Assembly (NCBI GenBank): GCA_001917895.1
Contig: MNEW01000062.1
Location: 13,442-19,401, forward strand
From: Actinobacteria bacterium 13_1_40CM_66_12
Lineage (GTDB): Bacteria > Chloroflexota > Dormibacteria > Dormibacterales > Dormibacteraceae
Length of the DNA stretch: 5,960 nt
Reading direction: 5' to 3'
Shown here: piece by piece, positions 1 to 5,960 of the stretch
Position numbering within the stretch: the stretch's first letter is position 1
How the letters are laid out: each line of letters starts with the position of its first letter
Notes under the pieces: generated by a model
Database searches by the model: none
What the model was told of the DNA's origin: nothing
The model's input: the letters and a program-made list of their open reading frames with translations, nothing else
Program-made: the position numbers and the translations under genes

Positions 1-708
1 CGCCAGCCGAAGAGGTGGATCGGCTGGATCGTCGCGACTGGGCTGCTGCTCGCGTTCGGCGCGCTCGCTTGGGGTTCATCGCGAGTGGCGACCGTGCAGG
101 CGGCCGGCAACCCGCTGTACTTGCATGGGGGTGCGCTCTGCGCCACACCTTCGCTCGACCAAACCGCCGGATCGATGGCCACTCCGTGCAGCATCCAGTC
201 CTCCGCGGGAGGCGTGGCGACCGTCTTCGGCTTCACCAACCTGCCCGCCCAAACCGTCGCCGCCGGCACCTGGAGCTTCACGATGTACTGGACCGGCGGC
301 AACGGGAACACCAACGACACCGTCACGCTGAGCGCCGGCATCTCGCTCACCTCGAGCTGCACGGGATTCGTGGCCACGGTTCCCAACGGAGTGAGCACGT
401 GGACGGATACGTATGGTTCGTCGGGCGCCAACCTGACGAGCCCGTTCACCGTCACCACGAGCGCGAGCCAGCTGCCGATGGTCATCCCACCGGGAGGATC
501 GCTGTGCCTGCAGGTCGTGCTGACCCACACCACCGGCGGCAAGCCGTCGATGATGTACGACGGCATAGTCGGAACAGCTGACACGCGACTCGTGCCCCCC
601 AGCACCGTGGTGCCTGAATCGTTGGTCGGCTGGCTCGGCCTCGCTTTCGCGATTCCCCTCGTCACCCAGCGCCGGCGCTTGCTCGCCCTCCTGAGGTTGT
701 CGAGGTGA
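1..708 (+). CDS. Secreted Ser/Thr-rich protein with PEP-CTERM-like C-terminal sorting signal (5' partial)
   Basis: The frame is open from base 1, so the start lies upstream; 235 residues are visible. Residues 1-26 are a basic stretch (RQPKRW) followed by a hydrophobic helix, consistent with a signal peptide or N-terminal anchor. Residues 30-200 are polar, rich in Ser, Thr, Gly and Asn, with alternating beta-type patterns (for example TWSFTMYWTGGNGNTNDTVT) and four Cys (C47, C63, C120, C169) that could form disulfides outside the cell. The C-terminus has VPES (204-207), a short hydrophobic helix (208-222) and a basic end starting with RRR (224-226). That is the tripartite layout of exosortase substrates, with PES in place of the usual PEP. 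The stop overlaps the start of an exosortase-family gene by 4 bases, which strongly supports an enzyme/substrate pair. I recognise no named family for the body. Inferred role: surface or extracellular protein processed at the C-terminus and perhaps glycosylated. Confidence 0.75.
   Translation, partial: RQPKRWIGWIVATGLLLAFGALAWGSSRVATVQAAGNPLYLHGGALCATPSLDQTAGSMATPCSIQSSAGGVATVFGFTNLPAQTVAAGTWSFTMYWTGGNGNTNDTVTLSAGISLTSSCTGFVATVPNGVSTWTDTYGSSGANLTSPFTVTTSASQLPMVIPPGGSLCLQVVLTHTTGGKPSMMYDGIVGTADTRLVPPSTVVPESLVGWLGLAFAIPLVTQRRRLLALLRLSR
610..705 (+). other. Putative exosortase sorting signal (VPES - hydrophobic - RRR)
   Basis: This encodes the last 32 residues of the secreted protein: VPES, about 15 hydrophobic residues (LVGWLGLAFAIPLVT) and an Arg-rich cytoplasmic end. 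Known PEP-CTERM signals have a short Pro-Glu-Pro motif, one membrane helix and a basic cluster; the third motif residue varies between families. The adjacent exosortase is the main reason to read this as a sorting signal and not as an ordinary membrane anchor. Cleavage would be expected near the PES motif, but this is inferred from the family. Confidence 0.6.
693..708 (+). promoter_or_regulatory. RBS and GTGA stop/start overlap for the exosortase
   Basis: A GAGG at 693-696 sits 8 bases before the GTG at 705-707, and that GTG overlaps the upstream TGA (706-708). The spacing and overlap favour this GTG over the later in-frame ATG at 735. They suggest translational coupling of substrate and sortase. 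Confidence 0.55.
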
Positions 709-1217
709 AGCGTCAGGAGCGAGACGCGCTCCACATGACGCTGCTCGCGATGAGCTGCGCGCTGTTGATGCTGCTCCCGCTCGTCACGACCTTCGACGAG
801 CTGCTCACGTCGTGGGCTCTGGCCCTGGGCGCCAACAACCCGCTGCAGTCGGTCGTGCCGGCGGAGGCTCGCATGGTCGTCAGCCTGCTCGGCCTGGTGG
901 GCGTCCGGGCCGCAGCGTCGGGCAGCCACATCGTGGTGTGGGATTCGGCCGGGAGCATGCATACCCTCTTCATCTCGTGGAACTGCATCGGATGGCAGAG
1001 CCTCCTGCTGCTCGGCGTGAGCTTCTTCTCTGGCCTGCGCGGCCGGCAGCCGCTGACATCCAGGCTTCAGGTGATCGTGATCGGGGTGGCGGGGACCATG
1101 CTGCTCAACTTGACGCATCTTCCACGACTACGGCGGCACGATCCTCGTCATCGGCTGGCTCTTTGCCTTCTGGATCGTGGTGCAGCGCTGGATTCTGGTC
1201 GCTCCGGCGTCGGATGA
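705..1217 (+). CDS. Exosortase/archaeosortase family protein, frame disrupted near its C-terminus
   Basis: Exosortases are multi-pass membrane Cys enzymes that cleave, and probably transfer, proteins carrying C-terminal sorting signals. The ORF as read has 170 codons. Residues 11-29 are a membrane helix, and residues 57-70 are hydrophobic (MVVSLLGLVGVRAA). The stretch HTLFISWNCIGWQSLLLL (86-103) holds the catalytic-type Cys94 in the C-x-G-x-x-S arrangement typical of the family. Residues 121-136 are another helix ending in LLN (133-135), where families of this type have an N-x-x-R motif. After Thr137 (codon 1113-1115) the ORF loses all membrane character and becomes Arg/His-rich until TGA at 1215-1217. 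The expected C-terminal piece with the conserved His is present in another frame from 1117 (separate entry). The conserved Arg is absent in either reading. As written, this product should be inactive, unless the break is a sequencing or assembly error. The family call rests on motif, topology and the adjacent substrate. Confidence 0.75.
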   Translation: MKRQERDALHMTLLAMSCALLMLLPLVTTFDELLTSWALALGANNPLQSVVPAEARMVVSLLGLVGVRAAASGSHIVVWDSAGSMHTLFISWNCIGWQSLLLLGVSFFSGLRGRQPLTSRLQVIVIGVAGTMLLNLTHLPRLRRHDPRHRLALCLLDRGAALDSGRSGVG

Positions 1218-1236
1218 CGTGGTGGTCGACGCATGA
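1117..1236 (+). pseudogene. Displaced C-terminal segment of the exosortase (IFHDYGG... tail)
   Basis: In the frame starting at 1117 the translation begins IFHDYGGTILVIGWLFAF, continues as a membrane helix (WIVVQRWIL) and ends with a TGA at 1234-1236. This is what a C-terminal exosortase segment should look like: a His followed by a final membrane helix. The TGA overlaps the ATG of the next gene (ATGA, 1233-1236), matching the other overlaps in this operon, so this is evidently the ancestral end of the exosortase. Joining it to the N-terminal part requires 3n+2 missing bases after the C at 1116, or removal of one base. The missing segment would contain the conserved Arg: the remaining 'acg c' fits Thr followed by the first base of a CGN Arg codon. 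Confidence 0.75.
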
Positions 1237-3461
1237 ACCGGTGGTTGCGGGGCATCCTGCAGACAGCATTCGCCGTGGCGCTGCTGGTCCTGTGGCTGCG
1301 CACGGTGTCGCTAAGCGAGGTCCTCAGCCACGCGACGGTGCGCAACTGGGCTGCCGTGGTGCTGATGATCGCGCTGGCGTTCGTCACCAGCCTCATCAGG
1401 GCGCGGCGCTGGCTCCTGCTTTTGCGTCCGCTCGCCCCGGTCGGCATGGTTCGCGCATTCGCGATGAATGCCGGGTCGACGCTGCTCAACTACGTCCTGC
1501 CGATCCGGTCCGGCGACGCCATGCGAGGGTGGTGGCTGTGGCGGCGCCACCGGGTGCCACCCGGCTCGGCCCTCGCCACCATCGTCATCGACAAGGCGTG
1601 CGACCTGGCCGGCGTGGCGGTCGTGCTCGCCGTCCTCGCGGCCATCGCCGCCACGGGTGTCGTGAGCGCGCCGCGGGGACTCAGCGGCGCGGCCGCGCTC
1701 GCGGTTGCCTTGCTGGCCGCCGTGCTTGGCACCGCCATTCTCGGTCCGCGCATCGCCCGCTCGCCGCTCGCACGGCGCTTGCTGCCAGAGCGCCTGGCGT
1801 CCAGCCTGGCCGGGCAAGCGTTCGCGTTTCGCGCTGGGGCCAAGGGCCTGTGGACCCCTGCACTTGCCGGCCGCCTCGCCGGGCTCACGGCGGTGGCCCT
1901 GCTCATCGACGCCTTCAACTTCAGCCTTCTGTTCTGGGCCGTCGGAGTCCCGGTGCCGACGCTGAAGGCCATGGCCGCGTATCCCGCGCTGCTGCTTGCG
2001 TTCGCGGTGCCGGCCGGACCAGGTTACGTGGGCAGCCTCGAGGTGGCGGGCTCGCTCGTCCTGGGCGGAGGACTGGGCTTGAGCAATGCGGTCGCTGCCG
2101 GCGCGATCGTGCTGTACCACGCGATCACCGCCGGCTACGCTCTCGTGCTCGGGTTTATCGGTTTCCTTCTCGTGGGCGGTCGTCGCCGTGCGCGAGCCGC
2201 CGGACCACGGCGCATCGCGGTGTTCCACTGCGGTTTCACCTACTCGGGGGGCGGCGAGCGCGTGGTCATCGAGGAGGTCCTCGGGTTGCGCAGGCGAGGA
2301 TTCGCCGTCGAGTGCTTCGCGCCGACCGTCGACGCGTCGCGCTGCTATCCGGACCTAATCGGCGAGGTGCGCGTGCGCACCTTCCTGCCACAGCTGCCGC
2401 GCTGGTTCCCCTTCCGAGAAGCGGTGCAGATGGCCGCGACCTCGCTGCTCATGCCGCTGTATGCGTGGCGGTTCCGAGGCGTCGACGTGATCGTCGGCTG
2501 CAACCAGCCGAGCGCGTGGATCGCGTGGTGGGCGGCGCGCCTGATCGACGTTCCTTACGTGGTCTACCTAAACCAGCCCAACCGTCTCGTCTACCCGCGC
2601 GGCATTGATCGCCAGACCGGCTGGGTGGTCAACGACGATTACCGCCTGCTCGCGGCGATCGTGATGCGCGCGACGAAATTCGTCGCGTGGGCGGACCGGC
2701 GCTCGGTGCAGGAAGCCGACCAGCTGCTGGTCGACGGCGACTACATCGGCGACATCATTCGCGGCGTCTACCGGCGCGAGGCGATCGATTGCCCCGCCGG
2801 ATGCCACGTGGCGCCGTCGGGCTTTCCGCTGCCGGTGAACGCGCGATTCTCCGGCGGGCTCACCATCAACGGCTATCCGATCCGGCGTCCATATGTGCTC
2901 CTGACGAACCGGCACTATCCGCAGAAACGGTTCGACCTCGCGATCCGCGCCATCCAGGAAGTGCGCAAGCGCCATCCGAAGGTGCAGCTCGTGATCACGG
3001 GGCCGCCGACGCCGCACACCGCGACGTTGAAGGCGCTCACCGCACAGCTGAAGCTCAGCGAGGGCGTGCTCTTCCTCGGGACGGTGACCGAGGCGGAGAT
3101 GCAGAAGCTGTACGAAGGCGCAGCGGTGTATGTGTATCCGGCACCCGAGGAGGACTTCGGGCTGGGCGTCATCGAATCGATGGCGCGTGGCGTGCCGGTG
3201 GTGGCCTGGAACCAGGCTGGTCCGACGGTCACGGTGGGTCCGGGTACTGGCTACCTGGCCGAGCCGCTCGAGGTGGGGGACTTCGCGAGCTTTGTTGCCT
3301 CATTGCTGGACGATCCCGCTGCCAACCAGGCGATGGGAGAGCGCGCCTTCGAGTGGGCGCGGCGCTTCGATTGGGAGAAGCATCTCGACATCCTCGAGCG
3401 GTGCATCGTCGAGGTGGCCCGCTCACACGAACAGGTGGCAGCCGAGGCCGCCACCGCTTGA
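1233..3461 (+). CDS. Flippase-like membrane domain fused to a GT4-type glycosyltransferase
   Basis: This is a 742-residue two-domain protein. Residues about 1-318 are a multi-pass membrane domain of the LPG-synthase-TM / UPF0104 type (the MprF flippase half, AglD tail). The sequence shows about eight hydrophobic segments, the NYVLPIRSGDAMRGWWLW block (86-103), IDKACDLAGV (119-128) and PAGPGYVGSLE (260-270), all in the positions typical of that family. After a basic linker (GGRRRARAAGPRR, 315-327), residues 328-735 form a GT-B fold. It has an N-terminal beta-alpha start with GGGERVV (339-345), a donor-site strand with R560 and K565 (TNRHYPQKRFDLAIRA), and the E-x7-E donor motif at E640/E648 (EDFGLGVIESMARGVP). 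This places it in the GT4 group of retaining, nucleotide-sugar enzymes. The catalytic half should be cytoplasmic. Inferred role: adds a sugar to a lipid-linked glycan or surface substrate, with the membrane part moving or holding the lipid. ATG 1233 overlaps the restored exosortase stop. Sugar and acceptor cannot be read from sequence. Confidence 0.88.
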   Translation: MNRWLRGILQTAFAVALLVLWLRTVSLSEVLSHATVRNWAAVVLMIALAFVTSLIRARRWLLLLRPLAPVGMVRAFAMNAGSTLLNYVLPIRSGDAMRGWWLWRRHRVPPGSALATIVIDKACDLAGVAVVLAVLAAIAATGVVSAPRGLSGAAALAVALLAAVLGTAILGPRIARSPLARRLLPERLASSLAGQAFAFRAGAKGLWTPALAGRLAGLTAVALLIDAFNFSLLFWAVGVPVPTLKAMAAYPALLLAFAVPAGPGYVGSLEVAGSLVLGGGLGLSNAVAAGAIVLYHAITAGYALVLGFIGFLLVGGRRRARAAGPRRIAVFHCGFTYSGGGERVVIEEVLGLRRRGFAVECFAPTVDASRCYPDLIGEVRVRTFLPQLPRWFPFREAVQMAATSLLMPLYAWRFRGVDVIVGCNQPSAWIAWWAARLIDVPYVVYLNQPNRLVYPRGIDRQTGWVVNDDYRLLAAIVMRATKFVAWADRRSVQEADQLLVDGDYIGDIIRGVYRREAIDCPAGCHVAPSGFPLPVNARFSGGLTINGYPIRRPYVLLTNRHYPQKRFDLAIRAIQEVRKRHPKVQLVITGPPTPHTATLKALTAQLKLSEGVLFLGTVTEAEMQKLYEGAAVYVYPAPEEDFGLGVIESMARGVPVVAWNQAGPTVTVGPGTGYLAEPLEVGDFASFVASLLDDPAANQAMGERAFEWARRFDWEKHLDILERCIVEVARSHEQVAAEAATA
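3444..3461 (+). promoter_or_regulatory. GAGG and TTGA overlap setting a TTG start for the GT-C gene
   Basis: GAGG at 3444-3447 precedes TTG (3458-3460) by 10 bases, and the TTG shares bases with the preceding TGA (3459-3461). No ATG or GTG occurs in this frame just upstream. The next in-frame start is a GTG at 3527, which lacks a well-placed Shine-Dalgarno sequence. The overlap repeats the pattern of the two preceding gene junctions. Confidence 0.5.
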
Positions 3462-5122
3462 GACTCCTGCCGAAGATCCTTCCCGACGAGGAGGAGGAGG
3501 ATCGGCGGCTCGACCAGCCCGCGCCGGTGGGGGCTGAGCCCGAGCCCGAGTTACCGGCTTTGCACTGGGGCTGGACCGCGGCAGTCGCCGCGGCCGCATC
3601 GATTCCTCGCCTCCTGTATCTGTTTGTCTTGAGCGACCCGGAAAATCCGGGCCTCGGCGTGTACGACGACGTCTGGCATCACTGGCAGATCGCGTATCTG
3701 ACCAAAGAGGTCGGGCTCACGGCCGCGGGCGGACCCCGCCTGTGGGACCTGAAGGGTCTTGAGTACGTGTGGGGCCCCATCCATCCGCTGCTGATGGTTG
3801 CGGTCTTCACCGTCACGGGCTCAATCGACATCGTTCTCAATCGCCTGGTCAGCCTCGTCTTCGGCGTGCTTGTGGTGGTCGTCATCTTTCACCTGTGCCG
3901 CCGCTATTGGGGCATGCACGTCGCGATTGCGGCCGCGCTGTTCGCGATCCTGCTGCCGACCAGCGTGATGACCGACGCCTCGGGAATGGTCGAACCGCTC
4001 GCGGTCGCGCTGTCGCTGATCGGTATCTGGGCCTGGTCGCGAGGCAAGGGGTTCTGGTCGGGCGTTGCGCTCGCGTTGGCCGCGGTGTCACGGGCCGAGG
4101 AGTGGCTCTTCAGCACGGGATTGGTGATCGCGGCGTGGCTCCGCACACGCGCCTGGCGGCAGTACTTTCCGCTGCTCGCCGGATTTGCCGGGGTGATGCT
4201 CGTCTATTTGAAGGTGCTGCAGGACCAGACGGGGAACCCGATTTACGCGTTCTATTGGAATTTCTTGGGCGTCGCGGCGGGCAGGTGGGGACAGGGCTCG
4301 ATCAGCGCGAGCCAGGAGAGCGTGCGGCCCTTTTTGCTCGCTTTGCTGCTGGCGTCATTGATCGGTCTTGGCTGGACGCTGTGGAAACGGCCCGCGTCCT
4401 ACATGCTGCTCACCTTCGGCTTCGGGTACTGGGTTTTCATCACAGGCACGTACGGATTGACCGCCGCACTGAGCGGGTGGCAGTGGTGGATTCCTCTCAC
4501 GCGCCGGTTCGAGTTCCCGCTGCTTTTCGCCGCCGTGCTGCTGGCCGTCTGCGCGCTGTGGTGGGCGCCGCGCAGGTTTGGAAGGAAGGCGCTTCCGGTG
4601 GCGTGGACGGTGACGGCCACGACTCTGATCACCGCTCAGCTCGCCTGGGTTCCCATCGCGGACGCCTTCGGACCCACCGAAAATCCATGGCGCGCTGCGA
4701 TGGCTGACAGCCGGCAGCTCGGCGCCTGGTACAGCGAGCCGCTGTATGCCGGACACGCGCTTGCGGTTCCGGCCGACCGTCCGGACATCACGTACGGGTT
4801 GGCGCGGTTTGGCGGTGTGGAGGGCAAGCACCTGGTCAGCGAGATGTACGACCCGTTTTCCTATCTACCTTCGGGCTACAAGTACGCCGACCACCAGGCG
4901 ACGGTCACCACCATCGTCGGATGCTGGCTTGGTGAAACCGACACCCGGATGATCGCGTACCGCAACGACAATGAGAATTACGCGCTGCTGCTCGCCGACA
5001 ATCCGGGTTGGTTCGTGCGCCTCGGGACACTTAGCTCAACTGGCTGGTCGGTGGTCGGCGTGAATGCGCCGCGTCCATCCGACGCGGAGTGCAAAGCGGC
5101 ACGGGAACGATCCCTAACATAG
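3458..5122 (+). CDS. GT-C fold membrane glycosyltransferase (ArnT/PMT-like)
   Basis: From the TTG start the protein has 554 residues. GT-C enzymes are multi-pass proteins that transfer a sugar from a polyprenyl-phosphate donor on the outer face of the membrane. Residues 1-35 are an acidic, Pro-rich cytoplasmic tail (DEEEED at 10-15). A first helix spans about 37-58 and is followed by the loop YDDVWHHWQIAY (69-80). D70/D71 sit where GT-C enzymes keep their catalytic acidic residue in the first outside loop. VWGPIHPLLM (104-113) resembles the second conserved block of the PMT_2 group. About ten further hydrophobic segments run to residue 400 (for example 128-147, 152-171, 353-369, 380-400). Residues 402-554 are a soluble domain, presumably extracellular, with W/Y-rich patches; I do not recognise it. 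The length fits the family. Position after the exosortase and a GT4 enzyme suggests surface glycan or protein glycosylation. Donor and acceptor are unknown. GTG 3527 is an alternative start that keeps all helices. Confidence 0.8.
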   Translation: MRLLPKILPDEEEEDRRLDQPAPVGAEPEPELPALHWGWTAAVAAAASIPRLLYLFVLSDPENPGLGVYDDVWHHWQIAYLTKEVGLTAAGGPRLWDLKGLEYVWGPIHPLLMVAVFTVTGSIDIVLNRLVSLVFGVLVVVVIFHLCRRYWGMHVAIAAALFAILLPTSVMTDASGMVEPLAVALSLIGIWAWSRGKGFWSGVALALAAVSRAEEWLFSTGLVIAAWLRTRAWRQYFPLLAGFAGVMLVYLKVLQDQTGNPIYAFYWNFLGVAAGRWGQGSISASQESVRPFLLALLLASLIGLGWTLWKRPASYMLLTFGFGYWVFITGTYGLTAALSGWQWWIPLTRRFEFPLLFAAVLLAVCALWWAPRRFGRKALPVAWTVTATTLITAQLAWVPIADAFGPTENPWRAAMADSRQLGAWYSEPLYAGHALAVPADRPDITYGLARFGGVEGKHLVSEMYDPFSYLPSGYKYADHQATVTTIVGCWLGETDTRMIAYRNDNENYALLLADNPGWFVRLGTLSSTGWSVVGVNAPRPSDAECKAARERSLT

Positions 5123-5126
5123 ACGG

Positions 5127-5960
5127 GTGGCGGCTCCGTCCACGGTCTCTTCTCTGTCCGCCTCTGACGCCAAATCGCTGCGCTCGAACTGGGCAGGCGA
5201 GGCGCGCATGGCCGGCGTCTACGAGGCGTTGGCCCAGGTCGCCACAAATCCGCGCGCACGGAACCGACTGATCGCGCTCTCCGCGACTGAGAAGCGCCAC
5301 GAGCAGGCATGGGCGGAGCTGCTCGCCACATGCGGCGTGAAGGTGCCGGACCGCCGCCCAACCACGACGGCACGCGTGCTGGCGTTGTTCGCGCGCGTCG
5401 TGGGCATCGGCCCCGCGCTCGCGCTCGCGGGTCTGGCCGAGGGTCAGGTGCTGCGGGCGTACCTGAGCCAGGTCTCGACCGTGTCCAACACGCAGGCGCA
5501 GGGCGTGCTCAGGCGCGTGCTGCCCGAGGAGCTCGACCACCAGTCGCCGGACGACGTCGCCGAGAGGCCCGAGGACGAGCGGTCGCCCGTGGTCGCGGAC
5601 GAGGAATGGCATGGCGGCGGCGCCGAGAGCATCCGGAACGTGATCTACGGCGTCAACGACGGGCTGACGGCCACCCTGGGTGTGCTGGCGGGCGTGGGCG
5701 GGGCGAGCATCGATCCGCGCGTCGTTCTCATCGGCGGGCTGTCGGCGATGGTCGCGTCGGGCGTCTCGATGGCCGGCGGCGCTTACCTCGCAACCAAGTC
5801 ACAACGCGAGGTGTTCGAGGGTCAGCTGGCGCGCGAGGCGGCGGAGATCGAAGCCATGCCAGAGCTCGAGAAGGCGGAGCTGGTCGACATCTATCGATCC
5901 AAAGGACTCACCGTCGACGAGGCGAAGACGATCGTCAATCGGATCACGCAGGACAAGAAG
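5127..5960 (+). CDS. Ferritin-like diiron domain fused to VIT1/CCC1 iron/manganese transporter (MbfA-like, 3' partial)
   Basis: 278 residues are visible and no stop occurs before the window end. GTG 5127 is the first possible start, since an in-frame TAA lies at 5115-5117. ATG 5208 would remove E25 of the diiron site. Residues 20-140 form a four-helix ferritin-like domain with a full ligand set: E25, E55-x-x-H58, E105 and E135-x-x-H138. Residues 141-165 are an acidic linker. From 169 the VIT1/CCC1 domain starts: NVIYGVNDGLTATLGVLAGV (171-190, D178 in the ion-path position), then a second helix SAMVASGVSMAGGAYLATKS (206-225), then a Glu-rich amphipathic region (E230-E251) that binds metal in VIT1. 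Known relatives of this architecture (MbfA) export iron and protect against iron or peroxide stress. The usual GEY after the second helix reads GAY here (A219). The gene starts 4 bases after the GT-C stop, so it is probably co-transcribed although its function seems unrelated. No iron-responsive operator is visible. Confidence 0.87.
   Translation, partial: MAAPSTVSSLSASDAKSLRSNWAGEARMAGVYEALAQVATNPRARNRLIALSATEKRHEQAWAELLATCGVKVPDRRPTTTARVLALFARVVGIGPALALAGLAEGQVLRAYLSQVSTVSNTQAQGVLRRVLPEELDHQSPDDVAERPEDERSPVVADEEWHGGGAESIRNVIYGVNDGLTATLGVLAGVGGASIDPRVVLIGGLSAMVASGVSMAGGAYLATKSQREVFEGQLAREAAEIEAMPELEKAELVDIYRSKGLTVDEAKTIVNRITQDKK

Noticed and set aside
1311..2228. A 305-codon antisense open frame opposite the flippase-like domain
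   Set aside because: It is low-complexity, rich in Arg, Gly, Glu and His, lacks any recognisable domain, and mirrors the codon bias of the gene on the other strand.
812..2608. A 598-codon + strand open frame overlapping the exosortase and the flippase/glycosyltransferase gene
   Set aside because: Its translation is Arg/Gly/Ala-rich with no motif, and it overlaps a frame with clear family motifs. It is a high-GC shadow. It does pass through the disruption site but does not carry the HDYGG segment.
2687..3457. Upstream extension of the GT-C frame to a start at 2687
   Set aside because: The extra residues are a shadow of the GT4 domain in another frame. Membrane and motif content begins only after 3458.
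3488..3500. A GAGGAGGAGGAGG tract resembling a strong Shine-Dalgarno sequence or a simple repeat
   Set aside because: It encodes the acidic DEEEED tail of the GT-C protein. No in-frame start lies 5-12 bases downstream; the nearest GTG is about 27 bases away. It is too short to count as a repeat locus.
3769..4707. A 312-codon + strand frame inside the GT-C gene
   Set aside because: It is an Arg-rich translation without domain features, entirely within a well-supported membrane glycosyltransferase.
5031..5612. A 193-codon antisense frame across the GT-C/VIT1 junction
   Set aside because: It spans two convincing + strand genes, is Arg/His-rich with no motif, and lies opposite the diiron ligand region.

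Overview
This is a high-GC, gene-dense bacterial window with all recognisable genes on the + strand. Base composition, GTG/TTG starts and gene content fit a GC-rich lineage such as Chloroflexota (or the related Dormibacterota) or Actinomycetota. The window alone cannot decide, and no rRNA, tRNA or mobile element helps place it.

Layout. (1) 1-708 is the 3' part of a small secreted, Ser/Thr/Gly-rich protein. It ends in a tripartite VPES / hydrophobic helix / RRR tail that resembles the PEP-CTERM type of exosortase sorting signal. (2) 705-1236 is an exosortase/archaeosortase-family membrane protease/transpeptidase. Its catalytic-Cys block (WNCIGWQS) is intact. The gene is disrupted near 1116, where the reading frame shifts and a segment that should carry the conserved Arg is missing. 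The rest of the protein (IFHDYGG...) continues in another frame to a stop that overlaps the next start. (3) 1233-3461 is a 742-residue fusion of a flippase-like membrane domain (LPG-synthase TM / UPF0104 type) to a GT4-type glycosyltransferase. (4) 3458-5122 is a multi-pass GT-C glycosyltransferase of ArnT/PMT type with a C-terminal soluble domain. (5) 5127-5960 is the 5' part of a diiron ferritin-like / VIT1-CCC1 fusion protein (MbfA-like), cut by the window end.

Genes 1 to 4 are chained by three 4-base stop/start overlaps (GTGA, ATGA, TTGA), and gene 5 begins 4 bases after gene 4 stops. This looks like one translationally coupled operon. Inferred role: a secreted surface protein is carried to the membrane, recognised by its dedicated exosortase, and probably glycosylated or attached to a glycan made by the two downstream glycosyltransferases. 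The iron protein is most likely a separate function that happens to be co-transcribed. I see no intergenic stretch long enough for a promoter, terminator or RNA gene; the operon promoter must lie upstream of base 1.

The two points most worth a second look are the adjacent substrate/sortase pair with its broken exosortase frame, and the flippase-glycosyltransferase fusion.
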